From contig CAZZLC010000022.1 of the NCBI GenBank assembly GCA_964655065.1, forward strand, positions 38,562 to 102,561: a stretch of 64,000 nt of DNA, written 5' to 3'. The number at the start of each line of letters is the position of its first letter. The stretch's first letter is position 1. The notes below the pieces were generated by a model. That model was not told where the DNA came from. It searched no databases and worked only from the letters and a program-made list of their open reading frames with translations. Shown here one piece after another: positions 1 through 13,870 of the stretch. The position numbers were made by a program, and so were the translations under genes. The stretch comes from DRPG01 sp964655065. GTDB taxonomy: Bacteria > Myxococcota_A > UBA796 > GCA-2862545.

Positions 1-1577
1 AGATCGAGTTCGGACTCGACGACGACGCGGATGGCCAGCTCGATGCGAACGAGATCGACGGCACGTCCTACGCCTGCGACGGTGAAGCCGGCGTCGACGG
101 GACGGCCGGAGTCGACGGGTCCGACGGCGCGAACGGTGTAGACGGTGCGGACGCCCCCGGCGCTCTCATTGACGTCACCGACGAGGCGCCCGGGGCGAAC
201 TGCGCGCAAGGGGGACGCCGCTTCGACGTCGGCGTCGACGACAACCAGGACGGCGTGCTCGACGTCGGCGAGATCGACGCCACCGAGTACGTCTGCAACG
301 GCGCCAACGTGGTGGTCGACGTGATCGCCGAGGCTCCCGGCGCCAACTGCACCTGGGGCGGCAGCCGGATCGACACCGGCGTCGATGACGACGGCGACGA
401 CGTGCTCGATGCCGGCGAGATCGACAACAGCACCTACGTGTGCGACGGCGCTGGCGGCTTCGACACGCTGGTCACCGTCGTCGGCGAGGCCGCGGGCGTG
501 AACTGCGAGTTTGGTGGTCAGCGCATCGACAACGGCGTCGACGACGATCGCAGCGGCACGCTCGACCCGGCGGAGATCGATGGCACGACCTACGTCTGCA
601 ACGGCATCCAAGGCCTCGGCTCGCTGATGACGGTCACCGCGGAGGCCGCGGGCGCGAACTGCACCTACGGCGGTCAGCGCGTCGAGCAGGGCGTCGACGA
701 CGATCGCAGCGGCACGCTGGAAGCCGGCGAGATCGACGAGACCGCCTACGTCTGCAACGCGAGCCCGGGCTTCGACGTCGCGACCGAGGTGGGGGTCGAG
801 CCCGCGGGAGCGAACTGCACGTACGGCGGCCAGTACTTCTCGACCGGCATCGACGACGACCGCGACGGTGTACTCGATGTCGAGGAGACCGAGCAGACTG
901 CCTACGTGTGCGACGGTGCTCCGGGCTTCGACAGCCTCATCGCGATGGGCAGTGAGCCCGATGGGGAGAACTGCGAATTCGGCGGCGAACGGATCGACTA
1001 CGGAGTCGACGACAATCGAGACGGCATCCTCGATGCAGGCGAAGTCGACGGCACGACGTTCCTCTGCAGTCCCGTCGCCACGCCGCTCGGTGCCGAGGTG
1101 GCTGGCTCCGGGGTGATCTACGTCGATCAACCCCTTCAGCGCTTCCTCGACGGCGGGTGGACGGTCTGCCTGACCAACACCTACAACGTCCCGATCTCGA
1201 CCGCGACGCTCACCACGGCGTGCACCGGCAACTTCGTCATGCTGGGTTGCACCGACGACGACACCGACCCCACGCAGCTGGTGGTCGCTGCCGCCGACAC
1301 CGAGGCCACGGTGTTCCCCGCCCTCGACGACGGCACGGGAAACACGGACCACCGCGCGGTGAACGGCGTTGGCTGGTACTTCACTGACGGTAGGTCGGTG
1401 GGCTTCTTCCGGGAGGGCGACGGGGTGAACCGGAGCAGCGCCGACACCGATGATGGCGCCTATCCCGAGGAGCGGCTCTCCTGGCACACCCAGGGCAGCG
1501 GTGGCTACCGTTGCGGGGCGACAAAGGCCCTGAACAGCGACCCGACGTGGAGTCGCGTGGTCTTGACCCACGACTGA
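1..1577 (+). CDS. Repeat-rich secreted protein, 5' end outside window
   Basis: The reading frame is open from base 3 to the stop at 1577 (524 residues seen), so the start lies upstream. After a partial first unit comes a short collagen-like Gly-X-Y stretch (about residues 24-50). At least six further units of about 48 residues follow, each with Cys-x(2)-GG near the start, an Asp-rich core such as GVDDDRSGTLD, and a closing YVCNG. Each unit thus has two Cys and an EF-hand-like Asp loop, suggesting disulfide-closed Ca-binding modules. I recall this repeat as the DUF7151 type but could not check it. The last 165 residues are a non-repeated domain with four more Cys. The role is unknown; surface exposure or adhesion is inferred from the composition. 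It converges on the next gene. Confidence 0.8.
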   Translation, partial: IEFGLDDDADGQLDANEIDGTSYACDGEAGVDGTAGVDGSDGANGVDGADAPGALIDVTDEAPGANCAQGGRRFDVGVDDNQDGVLDVGEIDATEYVCNGANVVVDVIAEAPGANCTWGGSRIDTGVDDDGDDVLDAGEIDNSTYVCDGAGGFDTLVTVVGEAAGVNCEFGGQRIDNGVDDDRSGTLDPAEIDGTTYVCNGIQGLGSLMTVTAEAAGANCTYGGQRVEQGVDDDRSGTLEAGEIDETAYVCNASPGFDVATEVGVEPAGANCTYGGQYFSTGIDDDRDGVLDVEETEQTAYVCDGAPGFDSLIAMGSEPDGENCEFGGERIDYGVDDNRDGILDAGEVDGTTFLCSPVATPLGAEVAGSGVIYVDQPLQRFLDGGWTVCLTNTYNVPISTATLTTACTGNFVMLGCTDDDTDPTQLVVAAADTEATVFPALDDGTGNTDHRAVNGVGWYFTDGRSVGFFREGDGVNRSSADTDDGAYPEERLSWHTQGSGGYRCGATKALNSDPTWSRVVLTHD

Positions 1578-1673
1578 GCCGCGGTCGGCCGCCGAGCCGC
1601 GGCCACGCAGTGACTGGAGGCCTACGGCGCGTGTCAGCTCGCGCGGATGGCGCCGCCGCCGCGGAGGTCGTCG

Positions 1674-2246
1674 TCAGAAGGCGAAGGAGAACCCGGCGGC
1701 GGCGTTGAGCTCGTTGTCGACGACGGGTCCGGCCAGGATGTGAGCGGCACCCAGCTCGACCTCGAGGGCCGTGGTCTCGCCGAGGTAGAAGGCCGCACCG
1801 GTGGCGCCGATGACGCCAAAGGACAGCGCGTTCGACCGTCCCTCGATCTCCTCGCGCTCGGCGGCGAACACCCGCACGTTGAAGGTCGTACCTGCCGCGA
1901 GGAACGGCTCGACGTCGCCCCAACGCCGCATCACCTTGAAGGACGCGTCCAACGGCGAGTCGTAGCGACCCGGGCCGAACAGGAACGGCTTGGCGACCTC
2001 GAGCGCGAGCCACTCCCGGACGAGCACCCGCTGGTAGCTGAGCTCGAAACCGCCGAGCCGGTCTCGCTCCGGAGCCTCGAGATCGGGGGCGGCCGACGCT
2101 CGATCCTCGAGCAGGTGCACCGCGAAGATCCCTTTGATGCCCAACACGTTGTCGTGGTGGGCCGAAGCCTCCTTCCCGCGCGCTCCGCCTTCGTGAGCGG
2201 ACGCGAGCGCGGGCCAACCCACGAGCGCCAGGGGAATCAGGAACAT
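1674..2246 (-). CDS. Small outer-membrane beta-barrel-like protein
   Basis: The product is 190 residues. The start was placed at the ATG at 2246 because a GGAGGA Shine-Dalgarno sits just upstream and the protein then begins with a clean signal peptide (MFLIPLALVGWPALASA). The frame stays open further upstream without coding character. The mature N-terminus is His-rich (HEGG then SAHHDN). The rest alternates polar and apolar residues, and the protein ends in phenylalanine, which is typical of outer-membrane barrels recognised by the Bam machinery. No enzymatic motif is visible and the family is not recognised. It is divergent from the pore-former-like gene at 2588, with 341 bp between them. 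Confidence 0.7.
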   Translation of the reverse strand: MFLIPLALVGWPALASAHEGGARGKEASAHHDNVLGIKGIFAVHLLEDRASAAPDLEAPERDRLGGFELSYQRVLVREWLALEVAKPFLFGPGRYDSPLDASFKVMRRWGDVEPFLAAGTTFNVRVFAAEREEIEGRSNALSFGVIGATGAAFYLGETTALEVELGAAHILAGPVVDNELNAAAGFSFAF

Positions 2247-2587
2247 CGGTCCTCCGGGTGGGACCTTACCGCGGACCTTCGCCGGTCCGAGTTCCTCCCG
2301 TGGAACGATTCCGAACCACCCAGGTACGCACACCACCTCGAAGGACCCGGGGGTCAGGGTCACCGAGGCAGGCCTACACCAGTTGTTGGCCAGTCGAAGG
2401 GCCAGAGACTGTCGTGGTTCCAGCCAGTCGATTCGAGGAGAACGCACCGTCGACATGGACAATCACGCACATCGGTGTGGTCTGAAACGCAGCGAAAGCG
2501 AGTGGCCGACCTGGACCCGGTAGAGGACCGCCGTCGACCCGTGGGCCCATCGCGTCGGCGGGTTGGCGTGCTGCCCTGGAGGTTCCA
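2247..2587. other. Divergent intergenic region, 341 bp
   Basis: This gap separates the minus-strand barrel gene and the plus-strand lipoprotein gene, so it should carry both promoters. A GGAGG at 2578-2582 serves the TTG start at 2588. I see no convincing reading frame, strong -35/-10 pair, or repeat in it. Confidence 0.5.
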
Positions 2588-3634
2588 TTGCGCCGCGTCC
2601 CGCTCACCCGAAATCCCACCCGGCCGCTCTCACTGGGCGTCCTCTTCGCGCTCGCCGCGTGTACCCCGTCCGGTCCGGGCGACAACGACGGCACCGATCC
2701 CCTCGACTGCCCCGACACCGACGAGGACGGCCTGACCGACTGCGAGGAGGTCGACCTCGGCACCGCGCCTCACCTCGTCGACACCGACGGAGACGGCTTC
2801 TCGGACTACGAGGAGATCGTCGACCTCGGCTTCTCCGCCTCGAACGACAACTTCCGCTTCAATCCGCGCATCGCCGACGTGCCTCGAATCGCGATCGACG
2901 TCAGCCAGACTCCCAGGGTCTTCCTCAACTACTCGACCACCGAGGGCGTGGAGCGCAGCGTGGACGTCGAACGCTCTTCGTCGTCGTCCCGCTCCGTCGC
3001 CACCGCGCTGTCGTCGACCAACGCCCGCACCGTCGAGTGGACCCACACTGCCGGCGGGTCCTTGACCGTCGGCGGCTCCGTCAGCTACCCCACGGGTGGC
3101 TCGGTGAGCGCGGAGGCCACGGTCAGCTACGAGACCTCGCTCGGCGTCAGCCGCGAGCGCCGGATCACCTGGTCGGAGGAGCAGCAGCAGGAACACGCGC
3201 AGGGACTCGCCAAGGCCGAGGGACTCGCCCAAAGCGAGAGCACCACACTGTCCGGGGGAGGGATCGCCGTCGACGTCGAGCTCCGCAACGAAGGCGACGT
3301 GGCGTTCACGCTCGAGAACCTTGCCATCTCGGCCTTCATGTCCACACCCGGCAGCCTGCCCACCCTCTCTCCCGTCGGCGCGCTGGACTACGACACCACG
3401 CTCCGGGAGTTCCCTTCGTTCACCTACGCTCCGGGCCAGGTCAGCGGCCCCTTCGTCTTCTCCAATCGGCGCCTCGACCTGGGCGTGGCGTCGTCGCTCC
3501 TCACCTCGTCGACGCAGATCGATCTGCGCGTCGCCGCCTTCGAGCTCACCGACGAGAACGGCCGGTCCTTCTCGCACGACCAGACCACCATCGCCGCCCG
3601 GACGGCCCTCGTGATGGTCGACGTCCACGGCTAG
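2588..3634 (+). CDS. Protective-antigen-like lipoprotein, N-terminal part (ends at in-frame TAG)
   Basis: The start is TTG at 2588, with GGAGG five bases upstream. A lipoprotein signal ends at Cys25 (FALAACTP). Residues 43-75 carry two DxDxDG Ca-binding loops, then NPRIADVP, as in the Ca-domain/pore-domain junction of anthrax protective antigen and related binary-toxin B components. Residues 130-190 are Ser/Thr-rich with an alternating strand pair around GGSLTVGG, matching the membrane-insertion loop region by pattern. Residues 226-255 (IAVDVELRNEGDVAFTL) match the strand after it. Y268 in ALDYDT aligns with the phenylalanine-clamp position. A TAG at 3632-3634 ends this frame, but the same frame continues with clear homology to the intact paralogue at 15824-17359. 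The family is inferred from remembered sequence, not from a search. Confidence 0.75.
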   Translation: MRRVPLTRNPTRPLSLGVLFALAACTPSGPGDNDGTDPLDCPDTDEDGLTDCEEVDLGTAPHLVDTDGDGFSDYEEIVDLGFSASNDNFRFNPRIADVPRIAIDVSQTPRVFLNYSTTEGVERSVDVERSSSSSRSVATALSSTNARTVEWTHTAGGSLTVGGSVSYPTGGSVSAEATVSYETSLGVSRERRITWSEEQQQEHAQGLAKAEGLAQSESTTLSGGGIAVDVELRNEGDVAFTLENLAISAFMSTPGSLPTLSPVGALDYDTTLREFPSFTYAPGQVSGPFVFSNRRLDLGVASSLLTSSTQIDLRVAAFELTDENGRSFSHDQTTIAARTALVMVDVHG

Positions 3635-3664
3635 AACGCACCCGAGCTCCTCGAGCGCTACCAG

Positions 3665-5248
3665 GTGGCGACGAACGCGGACCCCGAGCGCATGTCGGTC
3701 TCCGCCGCCGAGGTGCTCGACGACGTACTGCAGATTCCGTGGTCGACCGACGATGACGGCCACCCGACAGAGATCCGGGGTGTGGCGTCGGACCCGGCTC
3801 GGGACCGGATCTGGTCCGTCGTGCACGTGCGGTCCGACGGCCAGTCCGACGTCGTCGACATCTACGGAGGCCCGTTCGGCCCCGCGGATCTACACGGCAT
3901 CGAGCTCCGGTCGGGCGACGTGCTGCACCTGGTCTACATCGAGGATCCTGATGGCGACGGGCTAGGCGGACGGCAAGAGCAGGCCTACGGTACGTCGGTC
4001 GACTCCGAAGACAGCGACGGCGACGGCCTGTCCGACGCGGACGAGGTCACTGTCCACTTCACGCTGCCCAACAACCCGGACACTGACCAGGACGGCGTCG
4101 ATGACCGGGCCGAGGTGATGGACCACAACAGCGATCCGCGGATGGTCGACACTGACGGCGACGGGCTCGACGACGGCACCGAGGTCAACGAGTACGGCAG
4201 TGATCCGGCCGACGAGGACATGGACGATGATGGCATCCTCGACATTGACGACCTCGTCGTCGACTTTTCGATTAAGCACGCGGGGATGGCGGTCACAGCG
4301 CGCGGGGAGGCCTTCTACTGGGGCTACTTGGAGCTCGACTACCTGCGGCTCGACGAAGGACCAGTGGACCGGGTGTTCGTCGCGGGCATCCAACGTTTCG
4401 ACTGGTCCCATCACGTCTACGTGGTGGAGGCGCCGCCCGAGGGGCAGACGTGGGTGATCGGCGGCAACAACACGTGGGGCCAGGTCGGCGCGGTGGCGCC
4501 CTGGACCGGTCAGCTCCTTCCGCTGGAGGCTCCCCGCTGGGTCGACGTCGAGGGTGACCAGCACACCGTCGCGGTCGCCGACGATGGGAGCCTGTGGGGC
4601 TGGGGGCTCAACAATCATCGCCAGCTCGGGCGAGAGTCCTCGGACCTCTGCGGAGAGAACAGCGAATTCGTTTGTCAGCGTACGCCTCTCCGGCTCTCGG
4701 CCGCGCCCCACGTGGACGTGGCCGTCGCCTCCCGAGCGTCGTTCGCCGTGCGGGAGGACGGCACGCTCTGGTCGGTGGGGCTGGCCAAGGACGGACAGCT
4801 GGGTCTGGGCGACGAGTTCGATCGCCAACAGTGGACACAGATCGACGGAGCGACGGATTGGGTCGCGGTAGACGCCGACGGCCACCGGGTAGCCGCCTTG
4901 AAGGAAGACGGCTCGCTCTACCGCTGGGGGAGCGACATGAACGACACGCCCACCCGGGTGGGCGACGCGAGCTGGAGGGACTTCTCGTGGGGGCAGCCCC
5001 GAGCCACCCAGGATTGGTACGCCACGGGGGTCCGCGATGACGGAACGTTGTGGGAATTCGACTGGGCAGGCGAGCCCACGCGGGTGGGTCTCGACGACGA
5101 CTGGCTTGCCGTGGACGGCAGCGATGGGCTGGTGGGCGTGCTGAAGGAGGACCGAACGCTGTGGGTGATCGGCGAGAGCTGGGGCCGCGGGCGGGCGGGC
5201 CTGGAGGGCACCTCCAGCCCCGTCCTGCACCCCCTGCACGGACCCTGA
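3665..5248 (+). CDS. C-terminal part of the same lipoprotein: Ca-binding repeats and RCC1-like propeller
   Basis: This is in the same frame as 2588-3634; coding similarity resumes right after the TAG at 3635, so the GTG at 3665 is only the first possible restart and has no ribosome site. The first 95 residues (VATNADPERM, then SGDVLHLVY) align with the intact paralogue's segment after its pore domain. Then come four DxDxDG-type Ca-binding repeats (about residues 95-190), then about 300 residues with repeated W-x-W-G and DGTLW motifs. These are RCC1-type blades that should fold as a beta-propeller. The paralogue stops before the propeller. A propeller in place of a receptor-binding domain suggests target recognition, which is inference. 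Unless the TAG is read through or is a sequence error, this half may not be made. Confidence 0.7.
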   Translation: MATNADPERMSVSAAEVLDDVLQIPWSTDDDGHPTEIRGVASDPARDRIWSVVHVRSDGQSDVVDIYGGPFGPADLHGIELRSGDVLHLVYIEDPDGDGLGGRQEQAYGTSVDSEDSDGDGLSDADEVTVHFTLPNNPDTDQDGVDDRAEVMDHNSDPRMVDTDGDGLDDGTEVNEYGSDPADEDMDDDGILDIDDLVVDFSIKHAGMAVTARGEAFYWGYLELDYLRLDEGPVDRVFVAGIQRFDWSHHVYVVEAPPEGQTWVIGGNNTWGQVGAVAPWTGQLLPLEAPRWVDVEGDQHTVAVADDGSLWGWGLNNHRQLGRESSDLCGENSEFVCQRTPLRLSAAPHVDVAVASRASFAVREDGTLWSVGLAKDGQLGLGDEFDRQQWTQIDGATDWVAVDADGHRVAALKEDGSLYRWGSDMNDTPTRVGDASWRDFSWGQPRATQDWYATGVRDDGTLWEFDWAGEPTRVGLDDDWLAVDGSDGLVGVLKEDRTLWVIGESWGRGRAGLEGTSSPVLHPLHGP

Positions 5249-5304
5249 CAGACGACAGACACGAGCGCTTCACCGCCCGTGTCGTCCGTCGAGAGGGGCT
5301 CGGA

Positions 5305-7293
5305 TCAGGGCACCGACCAGTTCGTGGTCCAGGGCGTGAACGCGTTGTCGACCGTGGCCAGGCCGGTGTTCGCGAGCTGCGGATAGTGCCGGAGGAGCAC
5401 CGACTTGAAGGTGTTGTTCTCGACCCAGTCGAGCCCCTCCTGCGTATAGACGCCCGGTCGGTAGTCGTTGGTGTAGAAGCGGTCGGCCTGCAGGCGCCGA
5501 CTCGCCATCAGGATGAAGGTCTGGAAGAGCGTCTCACCGAAGCCGTAGCAGTCGGGACGCTGGGCCTCCGCGAGGGTCCCGACGAAGAGGTCGACCTGCT
5601 CGATGTCGTTGTTGTAGACCTGCTTCAGAGTCGCGCGCAGGACGGGATCGTCGGTGAGCTCGTCGATCGAGGCCAGCGGCAGCAGGTTCAGTCCCCGCCG
5701 ATAGTTGTTGTACCGCGGCAGCCCGCGCTCCCGGTCGCGAAGGATGTCGATCGCGGCCAGATCGATCTCGAAGGGCCCGGCCGGCAGCGAGGTCATGAAG
5801 CGGGGGTAGTTGCGGAGCGTGAGCGCGCCGGGGTTCGACAGGCCGAACGACACCGCGAGGTCGAGGAAGCCGCGCTGGTCGAAGAGGTCGCGCCCGCCCG
5901 CATTGGTGGCGTCCTCGGTGGCGAGCAACCCCGCGAAGGTCCCGTTCACGGTACGCAGCCGCAGTACGTCGGGCAGCATCTGGTGCATGCGGTAGATCGC
6001 GGCGAAGTCCTCGGTGATCGAGTAGGCCACGCCCTTGTTGTCCTGGTCCCCGCCCACGATGCCGTAGACCGCGGCGTCGGGCGGCTCCACGAACATTGTC
6101 AGGCGTGGCTGCTCGGCCGGCGTGACGTACTGCTCGAGCCCGTACCAGTTGGCATTCATGGCGATATCGAGGGTCCGGTTCGGCAGGATGGCGGGCGTCC
6201 ACTCCAGCGTGTGGATCTTGGCCATCAAGGCAGCATTGACCAGCCGCGCCTTCTCGTAGAGCTCCTGGTCGGTCATCGACGGATAGACCGAGGCGAGGTG
6301 GTCCGCGATCGCGTTGTGCTCCTGCACGAACAGGCTGTGGAGCAGCTCCAGGCCGACCCACCAGTTGCTCGTGAAGCCGCTGTCCCCGAAGCCCTCGGCG
6401 TTCAGCGGCAGGGCATCGCCACTGATCTGCAGGTGCCCGCCCTGGAAGGAACGCAGCCGATCCGCAGTCGCCTGGTCGCTGCCGTAGATCTGTGAGCCGT
6501 CCCACCAGTGGGTCACGACGTTCTGGTAGGTGGGCGGCAGGCTCGACTCGCTCGGCAGGCGCGTCGTGTCGGCCGGGGTGCTGCCAACCACGATCGAGGT
6601 CTGACCGGTGCGCCGCCTCATCGGGTCGAGTGGACCGAGAGGGATGGCGAGGGGGTTGCTCGTGTCAGGGTCGCCGTGGTCGAACCAGTCGTGGATCTGG
6701 AACTGGGTCCACGCCGCCGCCCACAGGTTGAGGAACGGGATCTCCTCCATCGCGCCGCGTCGGCGCAGCAGGCGGAGGCTGACCTCGCGCGGACTCGGCG
6801 ACAGCAGGGTGCTGGGGTCCGGGTAGGCGAGCGCCAGGGGCACGTTGCGGCCGAACCGGGTGTCGACCGCGCCAGCGGCGGGGTCGTTCAGGTCGTTGCA
6901 GGTGCCGTCGGCGGTGCGGGCGTCGAGGGTCTCGGGGCCGCAGACGACCGCACCAGGCGACAGGTTGTCGGTGAGGGCGCCAGGCAGGTAGGCCGACTGC
7001 AGGTTGGCCGCGTCGAGGATGCCTCGCTGCACGGACAGCTTGACGAGCGCCTGCTCGAGCGGCTCGTCGTACCAGTTCGTCCACGGCGGCGTGAACAGGG
7101 GGCTCGTCTGGGGCTGACCCAGCAGCAGAGCGGTCTGGGCCTGCTCCGCGACCGTGGGGACGGTCGACAGGAAGCCGACGAGCTCGGTGGCCGAGTAGGT
7201 CGGCGGAGTGTAGCCGTTGGGGCCGACGCACTCGGGGTCGGTGGCGGAGGCCGGCAGCGAGAGGGCGAACAAGGTCACAGAGGTCGAGAACAC
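5305..7293 (-). CDS. Heme peroxidase-superfamily protein of cyclooxygenase/alpha-dioxygenase type
   Basis: The product is 662 residues, with a GTG start (CGGAG upstream) and a signal peptide ending near residue 17, so it is exported. It belongs to the animal-peroxidase superfamily. The distal heme side is QIHDWFDH (His201), LFVQEHNAIADHL is the conserved helix, and the proximal motif is AIYRMHQMLPD (Tyr434, His437). A tyrosine three residues before the heme-ligating histidine is the arrangement of fatty-acid alpha-dioxygenases and prostaglandin synthases, where that tyrosine becomes the radical that attacks the lipid; plain peroxidases lack it. Fatty-acid oxygenation in the periplasm or outside the cell is therefore more likely than simple peroxidase action, though unproven. 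It stands alone, convergent with the gene before it. Confidence 0.85.
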   Translation of the reverse strand: MFSTSVTLFALSLPASATDPECVGPNGYTPPTYSATELVGFLSTVPTVAEQAQTALLLGQPQTSPLFTPPWTNWYDEPLEQALVKLSVQRGILDAANLQSAYLPGALTDNLSPGAVVCGPETLDARTADGTCNDLNDPAAGAVDTRFGRNVPLALAYPDPSTLLSPSPREVSLRLLRRRGAMEEIPFLNLWAAAWTQFQIHDWFDHGDPDTSNPLAIPLGPLDPMRRRTGQTSIVVGSTPADTTRLPSESSLPPTYQNVVTHWWDGSQIYGSDQATADRLRSFQGGHLQISGDALPLNAEGFGDSGFTSNWWVGLELLHSLFVQEHNAIADHLASVYPSMTDQELYEKARLVNAALMAKIHTLEWTPAILPNRTLDIAMNANWYGLEQYVTPAEQPRLTMFVEPPDAAVYGIVGGDQDNKGVAYSITEDFAAIYRMHQMLPDVLRLRTVNGTFAGLLATEDATNAGGRDLFDQRGFLDLAVSFGLSNPGALTLRNYPRFMTSLPAGPFEIDLAAIDILRDRERGLPRYNNYRRGLNLLPLASIDELTDDPVLRATLKQVYNNDIEQVDLFVGTLAEAQRPDCYGFGETLFQTFILMASRRLQADRFYTNDYRPGVYTQEGLDWVENNTFKSVLLRHYPQLANTGLATVDNAFTPWTTNWSVP

Positions 7294-7351
7294 GGTTGCT
7301 CCGGGGCTCGAGGCGATTTGACCTTAGCGGGAGGCGCCCGGGCTGCGGATT

Positions 7352-8263
7352 TCACTCGATTCCGTCGGCGGCCCGCTCCTCGCTCACGTCGACGACGCCG
7401 AGACGGACCTGCCCCGCCCGGCTGCCTCGCTGCTCGATCACCCGGCCCGCCAGCCCGTGGCCGAGCTCGGCGAGACACTGGCGGAGCCGGTGGAGCTGCA
7501 CGTTGACACTCCGGGGCTGCAGCGCGAGCTGTTGCGCCAGCACCGTGCGGAACACCCAGCCCTGCTCACTCGGCGGCAGCGCAGCGTCGGCGGTCCGCTG
7601 GCGCGCCAGCAGGAGCAGCAGGTAGTTGGCGCTACGAGTCGGCAGAGCCTGCAGCGTGCCCCCCAACGTGAGATCGACCTCGACAATCTCCTCGTCGGCG
7701 CTGACGCGGAAGTGTAGCGCGAGCGGCAGCCGCTCCGCGACGGTCGGATCGAGCTCGACGGGGAGCATCAGCCGCCACGGGCGGTTGCCCGCGACGACGG
7801 TGTGCCCGTCCTCCACGAGGAGGCTCTCGTCGTCGCCGTCGGCGCGCCAGGTCCCGTCGGGGAGCCGCAACACCGACACCTCGGGCTCGCCGCCCGGCGG
7901 GAGCTGTAGCAGCCCGCCCTGGCTGTCCACCACGGCGTCACCGCCGAGCTCCCGGGCGCGCGCCCGCGGCGCGCCGGCCTCGACCAGGGTCCAGCCCTCG
8001 TCGGGTTCGCCGAATCGCAGCACGCTGCCCACCCGAAGCGGGCGCTCGTCGCCGGGGGCCAGCCGGGTGTCGTCGACCCAGGTGCCGTTGCGGCTGCCGA
8101 GATCGCGGATCCACCACCTGCCGTCCCGGAACCAGACGCTCGCATGCTCCCCCGACACCCAGGTCTCCTCGAGACGCAGCGCGCACGCTGCGCTCCGCCC
8201 GATCAGCGTCCGCGCCGACAGGGTCCGCTCGACGGCCCGGTGCTCGCTGCGCAGTAGCCCCAT
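7352..8263 (-). CDS. FHA-domain regulator with C-terminal winged-helix-like region
   Basis: The product is 303 residues. Residues 18-68 form a forkhead-associated domain with its phosphothreonine-binding set: GRS, SGEHAS and SRNGTWVDD. A beta-rich middle (about 100-190) may be a second, degenerate FHA-like fold. The last 110 residues (from LPTRSANYLLLLLARQ to RQCLAELG) look like a helix-turn-helix output domain of the type found in myxobacterial FHA proteins. It starts only nine bases after the stop of the giant kinase gene and is surely cotranscribed. The natural reading is that the kinase phosphorylates a partner, or itself, and this protein binds the phosphothreonine and changes transcription. 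Confidence 0.85.
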   Translation of the reverse strand: MGLLRSEHRAVERTLSARTLIGRSAACALRLEETWVSGEHASVWFRDGRWWIRDLGSRNGTWVDDTRLAPGDERPLRVGSVLRFGEPDEGWTLVEAGAPRARARELGGDAVVDSQGGLLQLPPGGEPEVSVLRLPDGTWRADGDDESLLVEDGHTVVAGNRPWRLMLPVELDPTVAERLPLALHFRVSADEEIVEVDLTLGGTLQALPTRSANYLLLLLARQRTADAALPPSEQGWVFRTVLAQQLALQPRSVNVQLHRLRQCLAELGHGLAGRVIEQRGSRAGQVRLGVVDVSEERAADGIE

Positions 8264-8272
8264 GGCCCACGT

Positions 8273-13123
<4,851 letters not shown>

Positions 13124-13348
13124 GTCGGGCTCCGCAGGCCCCGGCTCATATCGTCGTCCATCCCGCGTCGGAGTTGCGCAGTAGTCTCGCTCGCGCCATC
13201 TGCGCGTCGGTGCGAATCCCGGCCCGGACGGCCGAAGTGCGTGCTGGTCGTGCAGCGTGAGCCACCGACACGCCGAGGCCGGGCGCCAATGACCAACCCG
13301 GGTGTGATTGCACACCGAACACGCGTCAGGAGCGGCCCCGCCTGTCCG

Positions 13349-13870
13349 TCACCGGACGGCGATGTGCAAGGTCACGGGCTTCGCGCGCCGAGTGATCGTC
13401 AACCCGAACCGCCCCTCCGCGAAGCCCCGCTCCAACGCATCCTGCGCGAGCTCCGACGAGGTGACGGCCCACCCGTTGATCGCGTGCACGAGGTCGCCGT
13501 TGCGGAGTCCCAGCTGCTCGGCGAGCGTCCCCCGACGAACCCCCACGAGCCGGTAGCCGTCGAACACACCATCGCTGGCGCGGTGCAGGAGCGCGCGCAC
13601 GGGCCCTGGCTCGGTGCTCGCGAGGACCTCCTCGACGAGGACGCGTTCCACCACGAGGTGGGTTTCGTCGAGCCACTCGATGCGAGGATTGACCGTGGGA
13701 GCGCGCGGCACGGAGGGGCCCGGGAATTCGCACCCCTCGACGGCCGGCCGAGCCGGCGCGGTGATCTCGGGTTCGACAGGCTCCGGATCTCCACACGACG
13801 GCTTCAGCGTCGTTGTCGTCAGGCCCACCGCCAGGGCAGCGGTCGACCAGCTCATCTGATGTCGCATCAT
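13349..13870 (-). CDS. GspC-like periplasmic PDZ protein
   Basis: The product is 173 residues with an N-terminal hydrophobic segment ending near a Cys at 26 (possible lipoprotein or anchor), then a proline-rich linker. Residues 70-170 resemble the homology region plus PDZ domain of type II secretion GspC: ARALLHRASDG-like strand, GYRLVGVRRGT, LGLRNGDLVHAINGW. GspC links the inner-membrane platform to the secretin. No other secretion gene adjoins it; a GspD secretin lies about 36 kb away at 49665. It sits 225 bp upstream of the kinase gene on the same strand. It could instead be a free-standing PDZ protein, since the cytoplasmic tail is absent. Confidence 0.6.
   Translation of the reverse strand: MMRHQMSWSTAALAVGLTTTTLKPSCGDPEPVEPEITAPARPAVEGCEFPGPSVPRAPTVNPRIEWLDETHLVVERVLVEEVLASTEPGPVRALLHRASDGVFDGYRLVGVRRGTLAEQLGLRNGDLVHAINGWAVTSSELAQDALERGFAEGRFGLTITRRAKPVTLHIAVR

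Noticed and set aside
5050..6495. 481-codon plus-strand open frame
   Set aside because: It is antisense to the heme dioxygenase-like gene, which has full active-site motifs.
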